DNA from: an uncultured Prochlorococcus sp.
GTDB lineage: Bacteria; Cyanobacteriota; Cyanobacteriia; PCC-6307; Cyanobiaceae
Assembly: GCA_902521995.1 (NCBI GenBank)
Contig: CABYTO010000007.1
Location: forward strand, 1-62,969
Length of the DNA stretch: 62,969 nucleotides
Direction: 5' to 3'
In this document: positions 34,256 through 44,373 of the stretch, in pieces
How the letters are laid out: each line of letters opens with the position of its first letter
Numbering within the stretch: the first letter of the stretch is position 1
The notes under the pieces: model-generated
Databases searched by the model: none
The model's input: only the letters and a program-made list of their open reading frames with translations
Told to the model about the DNA's origin: nothing
Program-made: the position numbers and the translations under genes

Positions 34256-37200
34256 ATGGCTTTCGTTTCGCTTCATAATCATAGTGACTACAGCTTACTT
34301 GATGGTGCCAGTCAAATTTCAAAAATTGTAGAAAGAGCTTATGATCTTGGAATGAAATCGATAGCTCTTACTGATCATGGAGTTATGTATGGTGTTCTTG
34401 ATTTGGTCAAGAAGTGTAAAGAGAAAGGTATAAAACCAATTATTGGTAATGAAATGTACGTGATTAATGGATCTATTGATGATCCTCAACCAAAAAAAGA
34501 AAAAAGATATCATTTGGTGGTGTTAGCAAAAAATTTTACTGGTTATAAGAATCTAGTGAAGTTGACAACAATTAGTCACCTTAATGGGATGAGAGGTCGA
34601 GGCATTTTTTCTAGACCATGTATTGATAAATCTCTTTTAAGCAAATATAGTGATGGCCTGATAGTTTCGACAGCTTGTCTTGGTGGAGAGATACCTCAGG
34701 CTATCTTAAAAGGTAGGTTAGATGTAGCAGAGGATATAGCTCTTTGGTATAAAAAATTATTTGCAGATGACTTTTATCTAGAAATACAAGATCACGGCTC
34801 TCTTGAGGATAGAATTGTTAACGTTGAATTAATAAAAATTGGGAAGAAGCACCAAATAAAAGTCGTTGCCACCAACGACGCTCACTACTTATCAAGTATG
34901 GATGTTGAAGCACATGACGCACTGCTTTGTGTATTAACAGGAAAACTAATAAGTGATGAAAAAAGATTGAGATATACCGGTACTGAATATATTAAAAGTG
35001 AAAATGAAATGCTTGAACTTTTTAGAGATCATATTGATGATGAATCAATTATTGAGGCAGTGAACAATACAGTAGAAATTTCTCAAAAAGTTGAAGTATT
35101 TGATCTGTTTGGTAATTATAGAATGCCAAAATTCCCTCTTAGCAAAGATACAGATTCATTTTCCTTCCTTACACAGTTAGCTAATAAAGGCCTTTTAAAA
35201 AGACTTAAAAAAAATGATCTTACAGAAGTTGATGAGAACTATAAAAAAAGGCTATCTTCCGAATTGAAAATTATTAAAGATATGGGCTTCCCAGATTATT
35301 TTTTGGTTGTTTGGGACTATATCAAATTTGCTAGAGATAACTTTATCCCTGTAGGACCCGGTAGAGGTTCTGCTGCAGGCTCACTTGTAGCTTATGCTCT
35401 TCAGATTACTAATATAGATCCTGTTGAGCATGGATTGTTGTTTGAGAGATTTTTAAATCCTGCGAGAAAGTCAATGCCAGATATTGACACCGACTTTTGT
35501 ATTGATAGGAGAAATGAAGTTATTGATTATGTTACTAATCGTTATGGTGAGGATAAAGTTGCGCAAATAATTACTTTCAATAAGATGACCTCTAAGGCGG
35601 TTTTAAAAGATGTTGCAAGAGTTCTAGATATACCATATGGCGAGGCGGATAAATTGGCTAAGTTAATACCTGTGGTAAGAGGGAAACCTTTTAAATTAAA
35701 TGAAATGATTGATAAGAATTCTCCTAGTCAAGAATTTAGAGAGAAATATATTAATGATAAAACTGTGAAAAAATGGGTCGATTTGGCTTTGAGAATTGAA
35801 GGAACCAATAAAACATATGGAGTTCATGCTGCTGGAGTTGTTATCGCATCAGATCCTCTTGACGAACTTGTACCTCTTCAAAGAAATAATGAAGGACAAA
35901 TAATAACCCAATATTCTATGGACGATATCGAATCACTTGGATTATTGAAAATGGATTTCTTGGGTCTTAAGAATCTTACGATGATTGAAAAGACAGTTTC
36001 TCTTATTAATCAATCTTCTGGAAAGAAAATAAACATTGATGAGTTACCACCTAATGATGGTAAAACTTTTGAGCTTATCGGGAGAGGAGATCTTGAAGGT
36101 ATTTTTCAACTTGAATCATCTGGAATGAAACAGGTCGTTAAGGATTTCAAACCTAACTCTCTAGAGGATATTTCATCCATACTGGCTCTTTATAGACCTG
36201 GTCCTCTTGATGCAGGCCTTATACCTAAATTCATAAACCGAAAAAACGGCAATGAAAAGATTGACTTCCCTCATCCTTTTATTAAGTCAATTCTCACTGA
36301 AACCTATGGAATTATGGTTTACCAAGAACAAATCATGAAAATTGCTCAAGACCTAGCAGGTTATTCTCTAGGAGATGCTGATTTACTTCGAAGAGCGATG
36401 GGGAAAAAGAAAGTTTCTGAAATGGTAAAGCATAGGCATATTTTCGTAGATGGTTCTATGCAGAAAGGTGTAAATGAAAAATTAGCAAATGATCTTTTTG
36501 ATCAGATGGTTTTATTCGCAGAATATTGTTTTAACAAAAGTCACTCTACTGCTTATGGTGCTGTAACTTATCAAACTGCATTTTTAAAAGCCCATTATCC
36601 TGTTGCATATATGGCAGCCCTTTTAAGCGTAAATTCCGGCTCTAGCGATAAGATGCAAAGATATATTTCCAATTGTTATTCCATGGGAATAGAGGTTATT
36701 TCACCGAGCATTAATTTTTCTGGGGTTGATTTCACTATTAAAAATAATCAGATTTTATTCGGGTTATCTGCAATTAAGAATTTAGGAGATTCTGCAATAA
36801 GAAATATAATTGAAAACCGAAATAGCTCAGGAACCTTTAAGTCATTATCCGATTTGTGCGACCGTTTGCCTTCTAATATTCTTAACAAAAGAAGTCTTGA
36901 ATCTCTAATTCATTGTGGAGCTCTAGATGAGTTTTCAAATGATAATAATAGAGCTCAGTTATTGTCAGATCTTGAACATATTATTGAGTGGGCCTCTTCA
37001 AGAAATCGTGATAGATTATCAGGCCAAGGAAATCTATTTGACTCTAAAGAAGAATTTTCTAATGTTGCCTTTTCAGATTCACAATTAGCTAAGGTTGATG
37101 ATTATTCACTTATTGAGAAGTTAAAGTTAGAAAAGCAGCTATTAGGCTTTTATTTGTCAGATCATCCTCTAAAGCATTTAACTAAGCCAGCAAAACTTGT

Positions 37201-37753
37201 ATCTCCCATAAGCATTTCTCAATTAGAAGAAACAAAAGATAGAACCAAAGTATCACTAGTTGGAATGATCCCTGATTTGAAGCAAATTACAACTAGAAAA
37301 GGAGATAGGATGGCAATAGTTCAGCTTGAAGATCTTTCTGGAAGTTGCGAAGCAATAGTTTTCCCAAAAACGTATGTTAAATTATCAGAATTTCTTCTTA
37401 CTGATACAAGGTTATTGGTATGGGGAACAATTGATAAAAAAAGTGATAAGACTCAATTAATAATTGATGATTGTAGAGAAATCGATAACCTTAAATTGCT
37501 AATTATTAATCTTGAAAGTTCTCAAGCATCAGATGTAAGAGTACAAAACACTTTGAGAGACTGTTTAGTTAAATTTAAACCAGATAAAGGTAGATGTGGA
37601 ATCAAGATTCCAGTTTTAGCTGCAGTAAAAAATAAAAATAGTGTTACCTACGTTAAATTTGGCGAACAATTCTGTATTGGAGATATTCAAGGCGCATGCA
37701 AATTATTAGAAGATAAAGCATTCCAAGTTAATTTGAAATCTTTAGTTTCCTAG
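34256..37753 (+). CDS. dnaE: DNA polymerase III alpha subunit DnaE
   Basis: The replicative DNA polymerase, 1165 residues from the ATG at 34256 (the TTG at 34250 is in frame but less likely). Order: PHP domain with S-L-H-N-H-S-D-Y-S-L-L-D-G-A; palm with G-P-G-R-G-S-A-A-G-S and catalytic P-D-I-D-T-D-F; G-D-A-D-L-L-R-R-A-M-G-K-K; and a C-terminal OB-fold region. The reading frame is unbroken: the split intein that divides dnaE in many cyanobacteria is absent. Its stop lies one base from that of the convergent PAM68-like gene. Confidence 0.97.
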   Translation: MAFVSLHNHSDYSLLDGASQISKIVERAYDLGMKSIALTDHGVMYGVLDLVKKCKEKGIKPIIGNEMYVINGSIDDPQPKKEKRYHLVVLAKNFTGYKNLVKLTTISHLNGMRGRGIFSRPCIDKSLLSKYSDGLIVSTACLGGEIPQAILKGRLDVAEDIALWYKKLFADDFYLEIQDHGSLEDRIVNVELIKIGKKHQIKVVATNDAHYLSSMDVEAHDALLCVLTGKLISDEKRLRYTGTEYIKSENEMLELFRDHIDDESIIEAVNNTVEISQKVEVFDLFGNYRMPKFPLSKDTDSFSFLTQLANKGLLKRLKKNDLTEVDENYKKRLSSELKIIKDMGFPDYFLVVWDYIKFARDNFIPVGPGRGSAAGSLVAYALQITNIDPVEHGLLFERFLNPARKSMPDIDTDFCIDRRNEVIDYVTNRYGEDKVAQIITFNKMTSKAVLKDVARVLDIPYGEADKLAKLIPVVRGKPFKLNEMIDKNSPSQEFREKYINDKTVKKWVDLALRIEGTNKTYGVHAAGVVIASDPLDELVPLQRNNEGQIITQYSMDDIESLGLLKMDFLGLKNLTMIEKTVSLINQSSGKKINIDELPPNDGKTFELIGRGDLEGIFQLESSGMKQVVKDFKPNSLEDISSILALYRPGPLDAGLIPKFINRKNGNEKIDFPHPFIKSILTETYGIMVYQEQIMKIAQDLAGYSLGDADLLRRAMGKKKVSEMVKHRHIFVDGSMQKGVNEKLANDLFDQMVLFAEYCFNKSHSTAYGAVTYQTAFLKAHYPVAYMAALLSVNSGSSDKMQRYISNCYSMGIEVISPSINFSGVDFTIKNNQILFGLSAIKNLGDSAIRNIIENRNSSGTFKSLSDLCDRLPSNILNKRSLESLIHCGALDEFSNDNNRAQLLSDLEHIIEWASSRNRDRLSGQGNLFDSKEEFSNVAFSDSQLAKVDDYSLIEKLKLEKQLLGFYLSDHPLKHLTKPAKLVSPISISQLEETKDRTKVSLVGMIPDLKQITTRKGDRMAIVQLEDLSGSCEAIVFPKTYVKLSEFLLTDTRLLVWGTIDKKSDKTQLIIDDCREIDNLKLLIINLESSQASDVRVQNTLRDCLVKFKPDKGRCGIKIPVLAAVKNKNSVTYVKFGEQFCIGDIQGACKLLEDKAFQVNLKSLVS

Positions 37754-37754
37754 A

Positions 37755-38204
37755 TTAACTTTTATCTTCAAAATTTTGAGTAGCAGGTTTGAAAGCAGCT
37801 TTTGCACGTTGTATATTCATTGGAATATTTTCAATACCAAAAAAAGATCCAGGCTCTTTATCCCAACTAGCTGATAATATCCCAAAACTCAATCCCCCTA
37901 GACCTAACAAGAAAAACAATGCTGAAATTGCAATTGTTGAGGAAGGGGGTATTTCAGCAATATTTTTAGTGACGATTATATAGCTAACAACAAAGACAGA
38001 CATTCCTAATATTGTTGGTATTCCAGCTGTAAAAAATATTCTTCTTGCCATTCTATCTGCTACATATTTAGGTATGCCACTTGAAGATTGCTTTGGAGTA
38101 GTTAAGGTATTAGATTTTTTTTCTAGATTAGCAAAAGCTGCAGTCTCAGAATATTTTTTTTTCTTTTTGTTTTGTGTAATTTTTTTAGATTGCTTTTTTT
38201 TCAT
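37755..38204 (-). CDS. PAM68-like membrane protein
   Basis: A 149-residue protein with a Lys-rich N-terminus, the motif G-I-P-K-Y-V-A-D-R-M-A-R-R, two membrane helices (about 77-97 and 107-128) and the S-W-D-K-E-P-G-S segment that marks the PAM68/DUF3464 family. Plant PAM68 and its cyanobacterial homologue assist photosystem II assembly, and that role is likely here. It follows rpsO on the same strand after 9 bases. Confidence 0.87.
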   Translation of the reverse strand: MKKKQSKKITQNKKKKKYSETAAFANLEKKSNTLTTPKQSSSGIPKYVADRMARRIFFTAGIPTILGMSVFVVSYIIVTKNIAEIPPSSTIAISALFFLLGLGGLSFGILSASWDKEPGSFFGIENIPMNIQRAKAAFKPATQNFEDKS

Positions 38205-38213
38205 TAATTGAGA

Positions 38214-38483
38214 TCATCCTCTGATTCCAATTTTCTTTACTAGTTCTTGGTATTTCTGAACGTTTTTATCTTTTATGTAAGATAGTAATCTTTTCCTTTT
38301 CCCAATCATTTTTAATAATCCTTGCCTTGAAGCAAAATCATGAATATTTCCCTGGAGATGGTCACTTAATTTCGATATTCTTTTAGAAAGCATTGCTACC
38401 TGAATCTCAACTGAACCTGTATCAGTTGGATGAACTTGATGAGTCGCAATCAGCTCCTGTTTTTCAGCTGTATCTAATGACAT
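38214..38483 (-). CDS. rpsO: 30S ribosomal protein S15
   Basis: 89-residue ribosomal protein binding 16S rRNA in the central domain. Characteristic blocks are [11 protein letters not shown] and [18 protein letters not shown] start at 38483, 34 bases downstream of ruvA. The PAM68-like gene follows closely on the same strand. Confidence 0.98.
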   Translation of the reverse strand: MSLDTAEKQELIATHQVHPTDTGSVEIQVAMLSKRISKLSDHLQGNIHDFASRQGLLKMIGKRKRLLSYIKDKNVQKYQELVKKIGIRG

Positions 38484-38517
38484 AAACTTTATTTTTCTTT
38501 TATATTATAATACAACG

Positions 38518-39198
38518 TCATCTAGCTAAATTACTACTATCATTATCTAGATAATTCATCGCTAATTTCAATAGATTTTCGAATGATAAATTATTTTCTT
38601 TGTTAGCAAGTAGATCTACTTCTTTATTAATAAGCGGTAAAATATATTTTATTTCTTTACTTTTGTAATTTAATGATTGAAGGGTTAACTGAAGGTCCTC
38701 CATCATTCGATTAATTTCCGGGTCCTTAATCTCTTCTATTTCATCTTTATTTTTTTCTTCTTCAAATAAAATATCACTATTATATTTACTTTTTAATTCT
38801 AAAATTAATCGATCACTCATTTTTTGTCCTATACCTGGTACGGAAGAAATTAATTTTTTATTTTGTGTTTTTATTGCATTGATTAATTCATTAATAGAAA
38901 ATTTATTTAAAATCCCCATACTAATTTGAGATCCAACACCTCGAATACTTAAAATTTCAATAAAAAAATTTTTTTGTTTCTTAGTTGTAAAGCCAAAAAG
39001 TAAATCTGAATCTTCTTTTTTAATATGTTTTATCCAAAGAGTTATTTTTTTATTTGATATCTGATTAGTTTTTAATTTGAGAAAGAAGGATTCTAGTATT
39101 TGTATTTCATATCCTAATCCTTGACAATTTATTAAAATAAAAAATTTTTGATTAGTTTGCCATAATTCAACTAAATCTCCATTTATCCAACTAATCAA
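38518..39198 (-). CDS. ruvA: Holliday junction DNA helicase subunit RuvA
   Basis: Binds four-way junctions and recruits RuvB in recombination. N-terminal OB fold (M-I-S-W-I-N-G), then helix-hairpin-helix motifs I-R-G-V-G-S-Q-I-S-M-G-I-L and V-P-G-I-G-Q-K-M-S-D-R-L-I-L-E-L (about residues 88-135). It is 226 residues, slightly longer than the usual 200, with a Lys/Asn/Glu-rich linker before domain III. It begins directly next to the stop of the small secreted gene at 39199. Confidence 0.93.
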   Translation of the reverse strand: MISWINGDLVELWQTNQKFFILINCQGLGYEIQILESFFLKLKTNQISNKKITLWIKHIKKEDSDLLFGFTTKKQKNFFIEILSIRGVGSQISMGILNKFSINELINAIKTQNKKLISSVPGIGQKMSDRLILELKSKYNSDILFEEEKNKDEIEEIKDPEINRMMEDLQLTLQSLNYKSKEIKYILPLINKEVDLLANKENNLSFENLLKLAMNYLDNDSSNLAR

Positions 39199-39555
39199 TT
39201 AACCACCATCCACTTGACATCCAATTAGTGCTCCTGCTGTTCCGCCAGCAGGGACAGCCCAAAATCGGTCTTTCCCTCTAGTGGAGGATAGTGCTATTCC
39301 AGCACCAAGAATACCTCCAATAACAGATCCTTCACTACAGTCATTATCATCTATTTTTTCAGCGTTGCGTTGACCACCACAAGGTATTTCAACGTCTACC
39401 TCATAACTTTTTACATAGCCAGGACTTGATTTGGTTCCAGGAATGTATTCTTCTCTATATTCAGTCCTTGTACAAGTTACTGACTTTGGGGTTGTTGCAC
39501 TAACTTGAACTATAGGAGAGAAACAAAATAATAAAGCTAAATAGATAAATTTCAC
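39199..39555 (-). CDS. Secreted glycine-zipper-like hypothetical protein, 118 aa
   Basis: N-terminal signal peptide (hydrophobic to about residue 20, ending S-A-T-T). Then comes a polar region with two Cys and, at about 75-112, the Gly-rich repeats G-S-V-I-G-G-I-L-G-A-G-I and A-G-G-T-A-G-A-L-I-G, resembling a glycine-zipper 2TM domain of outer-membrane or periplasmic proteins. Four Cys in the mature part suggest disulfides. It is co-directional with and adjoins ruvA. Function unknown. Confidence 0.7.
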   Translation of the reverse strand: MKFIYLALLFCFSPIVQVSATTPKSVTCTRTEYREEYIPGTKSSPGYVKSYEVDVEIPCGGQRNAEKIDDNDCSEGSVIGGILGAGIALSSTRGKDRFWAVPAGGTAGALIGCQVDGG

Positions 39556-39580
39556 TTTTTTATATTCGAATATTTATATT

Positions 39581-40471
39581 CTAAGCATTTTTGATTATTT
39601 TGGTAGTAGATAAAATAATTCCTAATAAAACTAGTGAGGCGCCTAATAAAAAATTTATGTTTATTATTTCACTAAAAAACAAAACCCCCCAAATTGAACC
39701 GAATAGTACTTGCAAATAGTTAATTGTCGAAGCTTCAGAAGCAGGTAAATTTTTTAAACCTATAGTTAAGAAAGTCTGACCTAATTGAGTAAATATGCCA
39801 ATACAAATTATCCAAACTAATTCATTCCAATTTGGGTTAACCCAGTTGATTAATACAATTGGCAATAATGTTATAAAAGAGACAAGTGGAAAATATTCAA
39901 TAATTACATAAACATCTTCAGTAAATGAAAGTTTCTTAACTGTTACGTAAGCTAATGCAGTACAGATTGCTCCAAAAAAAGCTATCAAAATCGAAACATT
40001 TTTAATTTCAACGTTTATATTTGATAATTGAATTGGATTTAAAATTACCAATATTCCAATCCAACCGACAAATAAAGCAATAATTATATTTCGAGTAATT
40101 TTTTCATTTATAAATATGCCAGCAAATATAGATATAAAAATAGGATATGTGTACTGAATTACAGTAGATATACTAAGAGGCATATTTCTAATAGCATAAA
40201 AAATACAAATTAAAGCTAAAGTTCCTAAAACACCTCTTAAGATAAGTAATGGTCTATTTTTGCCCCATGGATCTATCTTTTTTAGATTAATTATGAATAA
40301 TGTAATCATTAAACTTAACAATGATCTGAATAAAACTAATTCATAAATAGGTATTCTTTTATCAATATTTTTTACGCACAAAGTCATCAAACTAAAGAAG
40401 AATGAGGCTAATACCAAATTAAACTTATTCAATGAATTAAATTTTTTTTCAATTTCTGCGATACTTATCAT
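39581..40471 (-). CDS. EamA/DMT-family transporter
   Basis: A 296-residue membrane protein with about ten hydrophobic helices in two repeats (5 + 5), the EamA (DUF6) drug/metabolite transporter pattern. Visible family features are the N-terminal E-L-V-L-F-R-S-L-L-S and the conserved P-I-F-I-S-I-F-A-G-I-F-I-N-E-K-I-T at the end of the first repeat. The substrate cannot be told; the group exports amino acids or other metabolites. It lies on the minus strand between the small secreted gene and divergent dnaG. Confidence 0.87.
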   Translation of the reverse strand: MISIAEIEKKFNSLNKFNLVLASFFFSLMTLCVKNIDKRIPIYELVLFRSLLSLMITLFIINLKKIDPWGKNRPLLILRGVLGTLALICIFYAIRNMPLSISTVIQYTYPIFISIFAGIFINEKITRNIIIALFVGWIGILVILNPIQLSNINVEIKNVSILIAFFGAICTALAYVTVKKLSFTEDVYVIIEYFPLVSFITLLPIVLINWVNPNWNELVWIICIGIFTQLGQTFLTIGLKNLPASEASTINYLQVLFGSIWGVLFFSEIININFLLGASLVLLGIILSTTKIIKNA

Positions 40472-40560
40472 TTAAAAAATAGTTTTATTGTGAAATTAAG
40501 TAGATTCTTATTTCATTTTGACCTATAACAAATAAATCATTATTTGTTTTTTTAATCTCA

Positions 40561-42594
40561 ATGGTTCATTCTATACACCCAAGAACTGTTCAAGAGGTTA
40601 AGGAAAAGGCAGATATTGTTGACGTTATATCTGAACATATTGTTCTAAAGAAGAAAGGCAAGGAATTTGTAGGAATATGCCCTTTTCATGATGATACTAA
40701 GCCATCTATGACAGTATCACCAACTAAACAATTCTATTATTGTTTTTCTTGTGGTGCTGGTGGCAACTCTATTAAATTTTTAATGGAATTTACTCGTGCA
40801 AATTTTTCTGATGTTGTACTTTCTCTCGCTAAGAAAAATAATATTAATGTTGAAAATCTTGAAGGTCCCCAAGTAGAAGCATATAAAAAACAATTATCTA
40901 GAAAGGAAGAGCTCTATAAAATATTAAGAGTCACTAAAAATTGGTTTAAGTCTCAATTAAATAATTCTCTTGGTGTTGAAGCTATGAAATATTTAACTTC
41001 GAAGAGAAAATTGAGTAATAAAATTATTGATGACTTTGAATTAGGTTTTGCCCCAAATTCATGGAATGATTTATTTAACTATCTATCCAAGGTAGAAAAA
41101 TTTCCAATTAATTTAATATTGGCCTCAGGTTTAGCAATTTCAAAAGATAATTCCGACAAAATATATGATCGTTTTAGAAATCGATTAATCGTTCCAATAC
41201 ATGATATGCAAGGACGAGTAGTTGCCTTTGGTGGTAGATCCCTTGATGGACAGGAACCTAAATATCTTAATTCTCCTGAATCAGAGATATTTGAAAAAGG
41301 GAAAATGTTGTTTGCATTTGAAAAAGCATCTAGCAATATAAGGAAAAAAGATAAAGCTATTATTGTTGAAGGATACTTTGATGTAATTTCTCTTCATGCA
41401 AATGGTATTAATAATTCTGTAGCTTCCCTAGGTACCGCATTAAATAAATATCAAATTTCTCAATTATGTAGATGTACAGATAATAAAAATATAATTTTGA
41501 ATTTTGATTCTGATAATGCAGGAATATTATTTACAAAAAGAGTAATAAAAGAAGTCGAAAGCTTGTCTCTCCATGATCAAATTAATCTAAAGATAGTTCA
41601 ATTTAATGACTTTAAAGATCCTGATGAGTTTTTGAATAATCATTCTCCAGAAGATTATTTTAACTTAATTGATAATTCATCTTTTTGGATTGATTGGGAG
41701 ATTGATCAGATTTTTAAAGACAAAGATTTAACTAAGTCTGAAAATTTTCAGAGTGTAATTTCATTACTAGTAAAATTGTTGAGCAAATTACCACAATCAT
41801 CAACCAGAACACATTACTTACAAAAAGTTTCTGAACGATTGAGTAAGGGACAAGCAAGGTTAGCGATACAGTTTGAACAAGATTTACGAAATCAAGTTAA
41901 GGGATTTCGTTGGCACGGTAGATCAAAAAAATTTGAACAACCAAATGAAATATCTCGCCGTGAGAAAAATGAATCTGAAATAATTTTTTATTATTTACAT
42001 TGTCCTGATCTTCGTCTTTTCATTCGCGATGAATTTCTTAAAAGAGAAATTAATGGTTTTAGCACTAAATTCATTCAAAATCTGTGGGATATTATTTCAA
42101 AAATTGAACAAACTAATTTTGGTTTAAATTATTTAAATGAATTAAAACAATCAAATAGTCAAACTTTACAAAAAGAGTTTTCTGCTATTAACTTAATTTC
42201 ACTTCTAGCTGACTACTTAGCTATTAATATTCCTGATTCATCAAATAAAATTAATAATTTTGTTAATCCAAATGAATTGTTTTTAACATTGCTCAATAAC
42301 CCTAAAGATAATTTACTTGGAACTTTATCACTACTTGAGAAATATAATTCTTTAAAAAGATGTAGACACTTGATCGAATCTTGGGGATCTCAAAGATTAA
42401 ATACTTTAGAAAATTGCATATCTATCTTGATTGATAATCCCTCTTCAGGTTTATCTGAGACTAATAAAGAGATAGATGATCTTTTTAAGGATTTAAATTC
42501 AGATGCTATTAAATTTCAGGAATTATATTATCTAGAAAGACAACATATGAATTTTTTAGATAAACAGCGCTGTGGCAATTTTATTGCTAGTTAA
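40561..42594 (+). CDS. dnaG: DNA primase DnaG
   Basis: Makes RNA primers for replication. N-terminal zinc-binding domain with C-P-F-H and C-F-S-C (about residues 40-64), then the TOPRIM core with I-I-V-E-G-Y-F-D-V (Glu near 270) and F-D-S-D-N-A-G. 677 residues, a normal length. The C-terminal helicase-binding domain is Asn/Lys-rich and poorly conserved. ATG start at 40561. Confidence 0.96.
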   Translation: MVHSIHPRTVQEVKEKADIVDVISEHIVLKKKGKEFVGICPFHDDTKPSMTVSPTKQFYYCFSCGAGGNSIKFLMEFTRANFSDVVLSLAKKNNINVENLEGPQVEAYKKQLSRKEELYKILRVTKNWFKSQLNNSLGVEAMKYLTSKRKLSNKIIDDFELGFAPNSWNDLFNYLSKVEKFPINLILASGLAISKDNSDKIYDRFRNRLIVPIHDMQGRVVAFGGRSLDGQEPKYLNSPESEIFEKGKMLFAFEKASSNIRKKDKAIIVEGYFDVISLHANGINNSVASLGTALNKYQISQLCRCTDNKNIILNFDSDNAGILFTKRVIKEVESLSLHDQINLKIVQFNDFKDPDEFLNNHSPEDYFNLIDNSSFWIDWEIDQIFKDKDLTKSENFQSVISLLVKLLSKLPQSSTRTHYLQKVSERLSKGQARLAIQFEQDLRNQVKGFRWHGRSKKFEQPNEISRREKNESEIIFYYLHCPDLRLFIRDEFLKREINGFSTKFIQNLWDIISKIEQTNFGLNYLNELKQSNSQTLQKEFSAINLISLLADYLAINIPDSSNKINNFVNPNELFLTLLNNPKDNLLGTLSLLEKYNSLKRCRHLIESWGSQRLNTLENCISILIDNPSSGLSETNKEIDDLFKDLNSDAIKFQELYYLERQHMNFLDKQRCGNFIAS

Positions 42595-42610
42595 CATGTT
42601 TTATTTGAAT

Positions 42611-43078
42611 TTATAGACAGTATTTTTTAATAAAGTCTTTTACTTTTTTTGGTTTATCTTCAAGGATGTAAGCTTCTACTTCTTTTGCATAAGTTCCAGA
42701 AAAATTTGAAGTAGAAAAATCTATCGCTTTTCTCTTATTTTGATGCAATTTACTTTCTAATTTTTTTATATCCCCTACGGTCTTATTGTTGTTACATTTC
42801 TGTATGGCATGTGTTGCTTCATGCCTTAATGCTTTTCTTACTGCCAATGCTGTTTTGAAGTTATCTTTATTTGGTTGTTGTTTTTTATTTCTATAATTTG
42901 TTTTCTTTTTTGCATTTTCAGTACAAATTATTATTTTATTTTCTACAAAATCATGTAGTCCTTTTATTTCTTTATTTAAGAGGCATTCAATTTTATTTTC
43001 TTCAACTACATAGTTTGCTTTTATTAATAATTCAAGAATCTCTTTATCTAATTTGCTTAAAAATATAATAAATTCCAT
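42611..43078 (-). CDS. Putative HExxH zinc metalloprotease-like protein
   Basis: A 155-residue basic protein. It carries H86-E-A-T-H90 in R-H-E-A-T-H-A-I-Q-K, a zincin-type metal site. The later E-V-E-A-Y-I-L-E (Glu133 or 135) is well placed as the third ligand of a gluzincin. The length is small for a known protease family and no signal peptide is seen, so it is probably cytoplasmic. It sits 8 bases downstream of umuC on the same strand, suggesting read-through from the LexA-controlled umuDC promoter. Substrate and activity are unproven. Confidence 0.65.
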   Translation of the reverse strand: MEFIIFLSKLDKEILELLIKANYVVEENKIECLLNKEIKGLHDFVENKIIICTENAKKKTNYRNKKQQPNKDNFKTALAVRKALRHEATHAIQKCNNNKTVGDIKKLESKLHQNKRKAIDFSTSNFSGTYAKEVEAYILEDKPKKVKDFIKKYCL

Positions 43079-43086
43079 ATTATTTT

Positions 43087-44373
43087 TTATTTTACTATAG
43101 TTGGAATCTTATCTATATCAGTTGTAGATGAGTGACTTAAGAAATTCTTATTCATCATCCAACTTTTTGGCGTTTTTGTAATAGCCCATGTAATTGCATT
43201 GTTATTAAATCTTTTATTTAATAAATCAATAGTTCTCATTAGATTTGCTGATTTTTTTAGATCTTTCTGAGATTTGTAATTTATAACTGATTGCTGTAAG
43301 TATTCGCTATTAGTTAAATCCTGCATTAAAACACCAGCTTTTGAAAATTTATATTCGGGATTATAAATTTCTTTAGATAATTCAACTACTATTTTTAAAA
43401 TGCTGTTTGTATCGTCTGTTGCATTTGTAAGCTTTCTATGAGCACTTCTTTGATAATTTTGGATTGAATATTTACTGGTTCTGGCAAATACTCTAATATC
43501 AGATGCTTGCAAATTCTGGCTTCTCATTTTTTCAGATGCTTTTATTGCGTGAGTCGCCAGTGCTTGAGTTAAGTCTTCTAATTTTGTGACAGGAGTACCG
43601 AAACTCCTGCTTACCTGGATTTCTTTTTTTGATTTCTTGTTATTTTCTATAGGCAGACATTTATAACCTTTCAGTTCTAATTGCAATCTTTTTCCTATTA
43701 TGCCTAGTTTCTTAATGATTTCATTTTCTTCCATATCTCTTAATTCTTTCGCATTTTTAATACCTTTACTTTGCAACCAATTAGAGGTTTGTCTTCCGAC
43801 TCCCCATATCTTATCTACACTAATTCTTTTTAAATAATTATTCTCATTTCTAGCTCTGGCTAAATCAAATATTCCAGCTGAATAATCAATATTTTTAGCT
43901 AATTTATTTGCAATTTTTGCTCTTACTTTATTTTCTCCTATTCCTACTGTTATGGTGATCCCTAGATTTTGATATATTAATGATCTTATGTTTCTTGCCC
44001 AAGGATATAGATTTTTATTATTAGGTCTAGAAATTGAGACAAATGCTTCGTCAATAGAATAAATTTCTATTTCTTCGCAGTAGTTTTTTAGTAAATTCAT
44101 TAGTCTTCTGCTCATATCGCCGTAAAGTGAGTAGTTTGAGCTTAAGACGGCTACCCCTAATTTGTTTAGTTTTTCTTTGACCTTAAAATAAGGAGTTCCC
44201 ATCTTAATTTTTAAAGCTCGCGCTTCAGGACTTCTCGCAATGATGCATCCGTCATTATTAGATAAAATTACTACTGGTTTATTTCTCAAATTAGGATTAA
44301 TATTTTGTTCACATGACGCATAAAAATTATTAGCATCTATAAGAGCTATAGCATCAATACTTGAAATTCTCAT
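43087..44373 (-). CDS. umuC: UmuC-like Y-family DNA polymerase subunit
   Basis: Translesion DNA polymerase (Pol V catalytic subunit). The 428 residues start with A-L-I-D-A-N-N-F-Y-A-S-C-E and carry S-I-D-E-A-F, with the two catalytic acidic pairs, then helix-hairpin-helix, little finger and the C-terminal UmuC tail. Its ATG overlaps the umuD stop by 4 bases (ATGA), a coupled operon. Control by LexA is inferred from the box at 44800-44813. Confidence 0.95.
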   Translation of the reverse strand: MRISSIDAIALIDANNFYASCEQNINPNLRNKPVVILSNNDGCIIARSPEARALKIKMGTPYFKVKEKLNKLGVAVLSSNYSLYGDMSRRLMNLLKNYCEEIEIYSIDEAFVSISRPNNKNLYPWARNIRSLIYQNLGITITVGIGENKVRAKIANKLAKNIDYSAGIFDLARARNENNYLKRISVDKIWGVGRQTSNWLQSKGIKNAKELRDMEENEIIKKLGIIGKRLQLELKGYKCLPIENNKKSKKEIQVSRSFGTPVTKLEDLTQALATHAIKASEKMRSQNLQASDIRVFARTSKYSIQNYQRSAHRKLTNATDDTNSILKIVVELSKEIYNPEYKFSKAGVLMQDLTNSEYLQQSVINYKSQKDLKKSANLMRTIDLLNKRFNNNAITWAITKTPKSWMMNKNFLSHSSTTDIDKIPTIVK

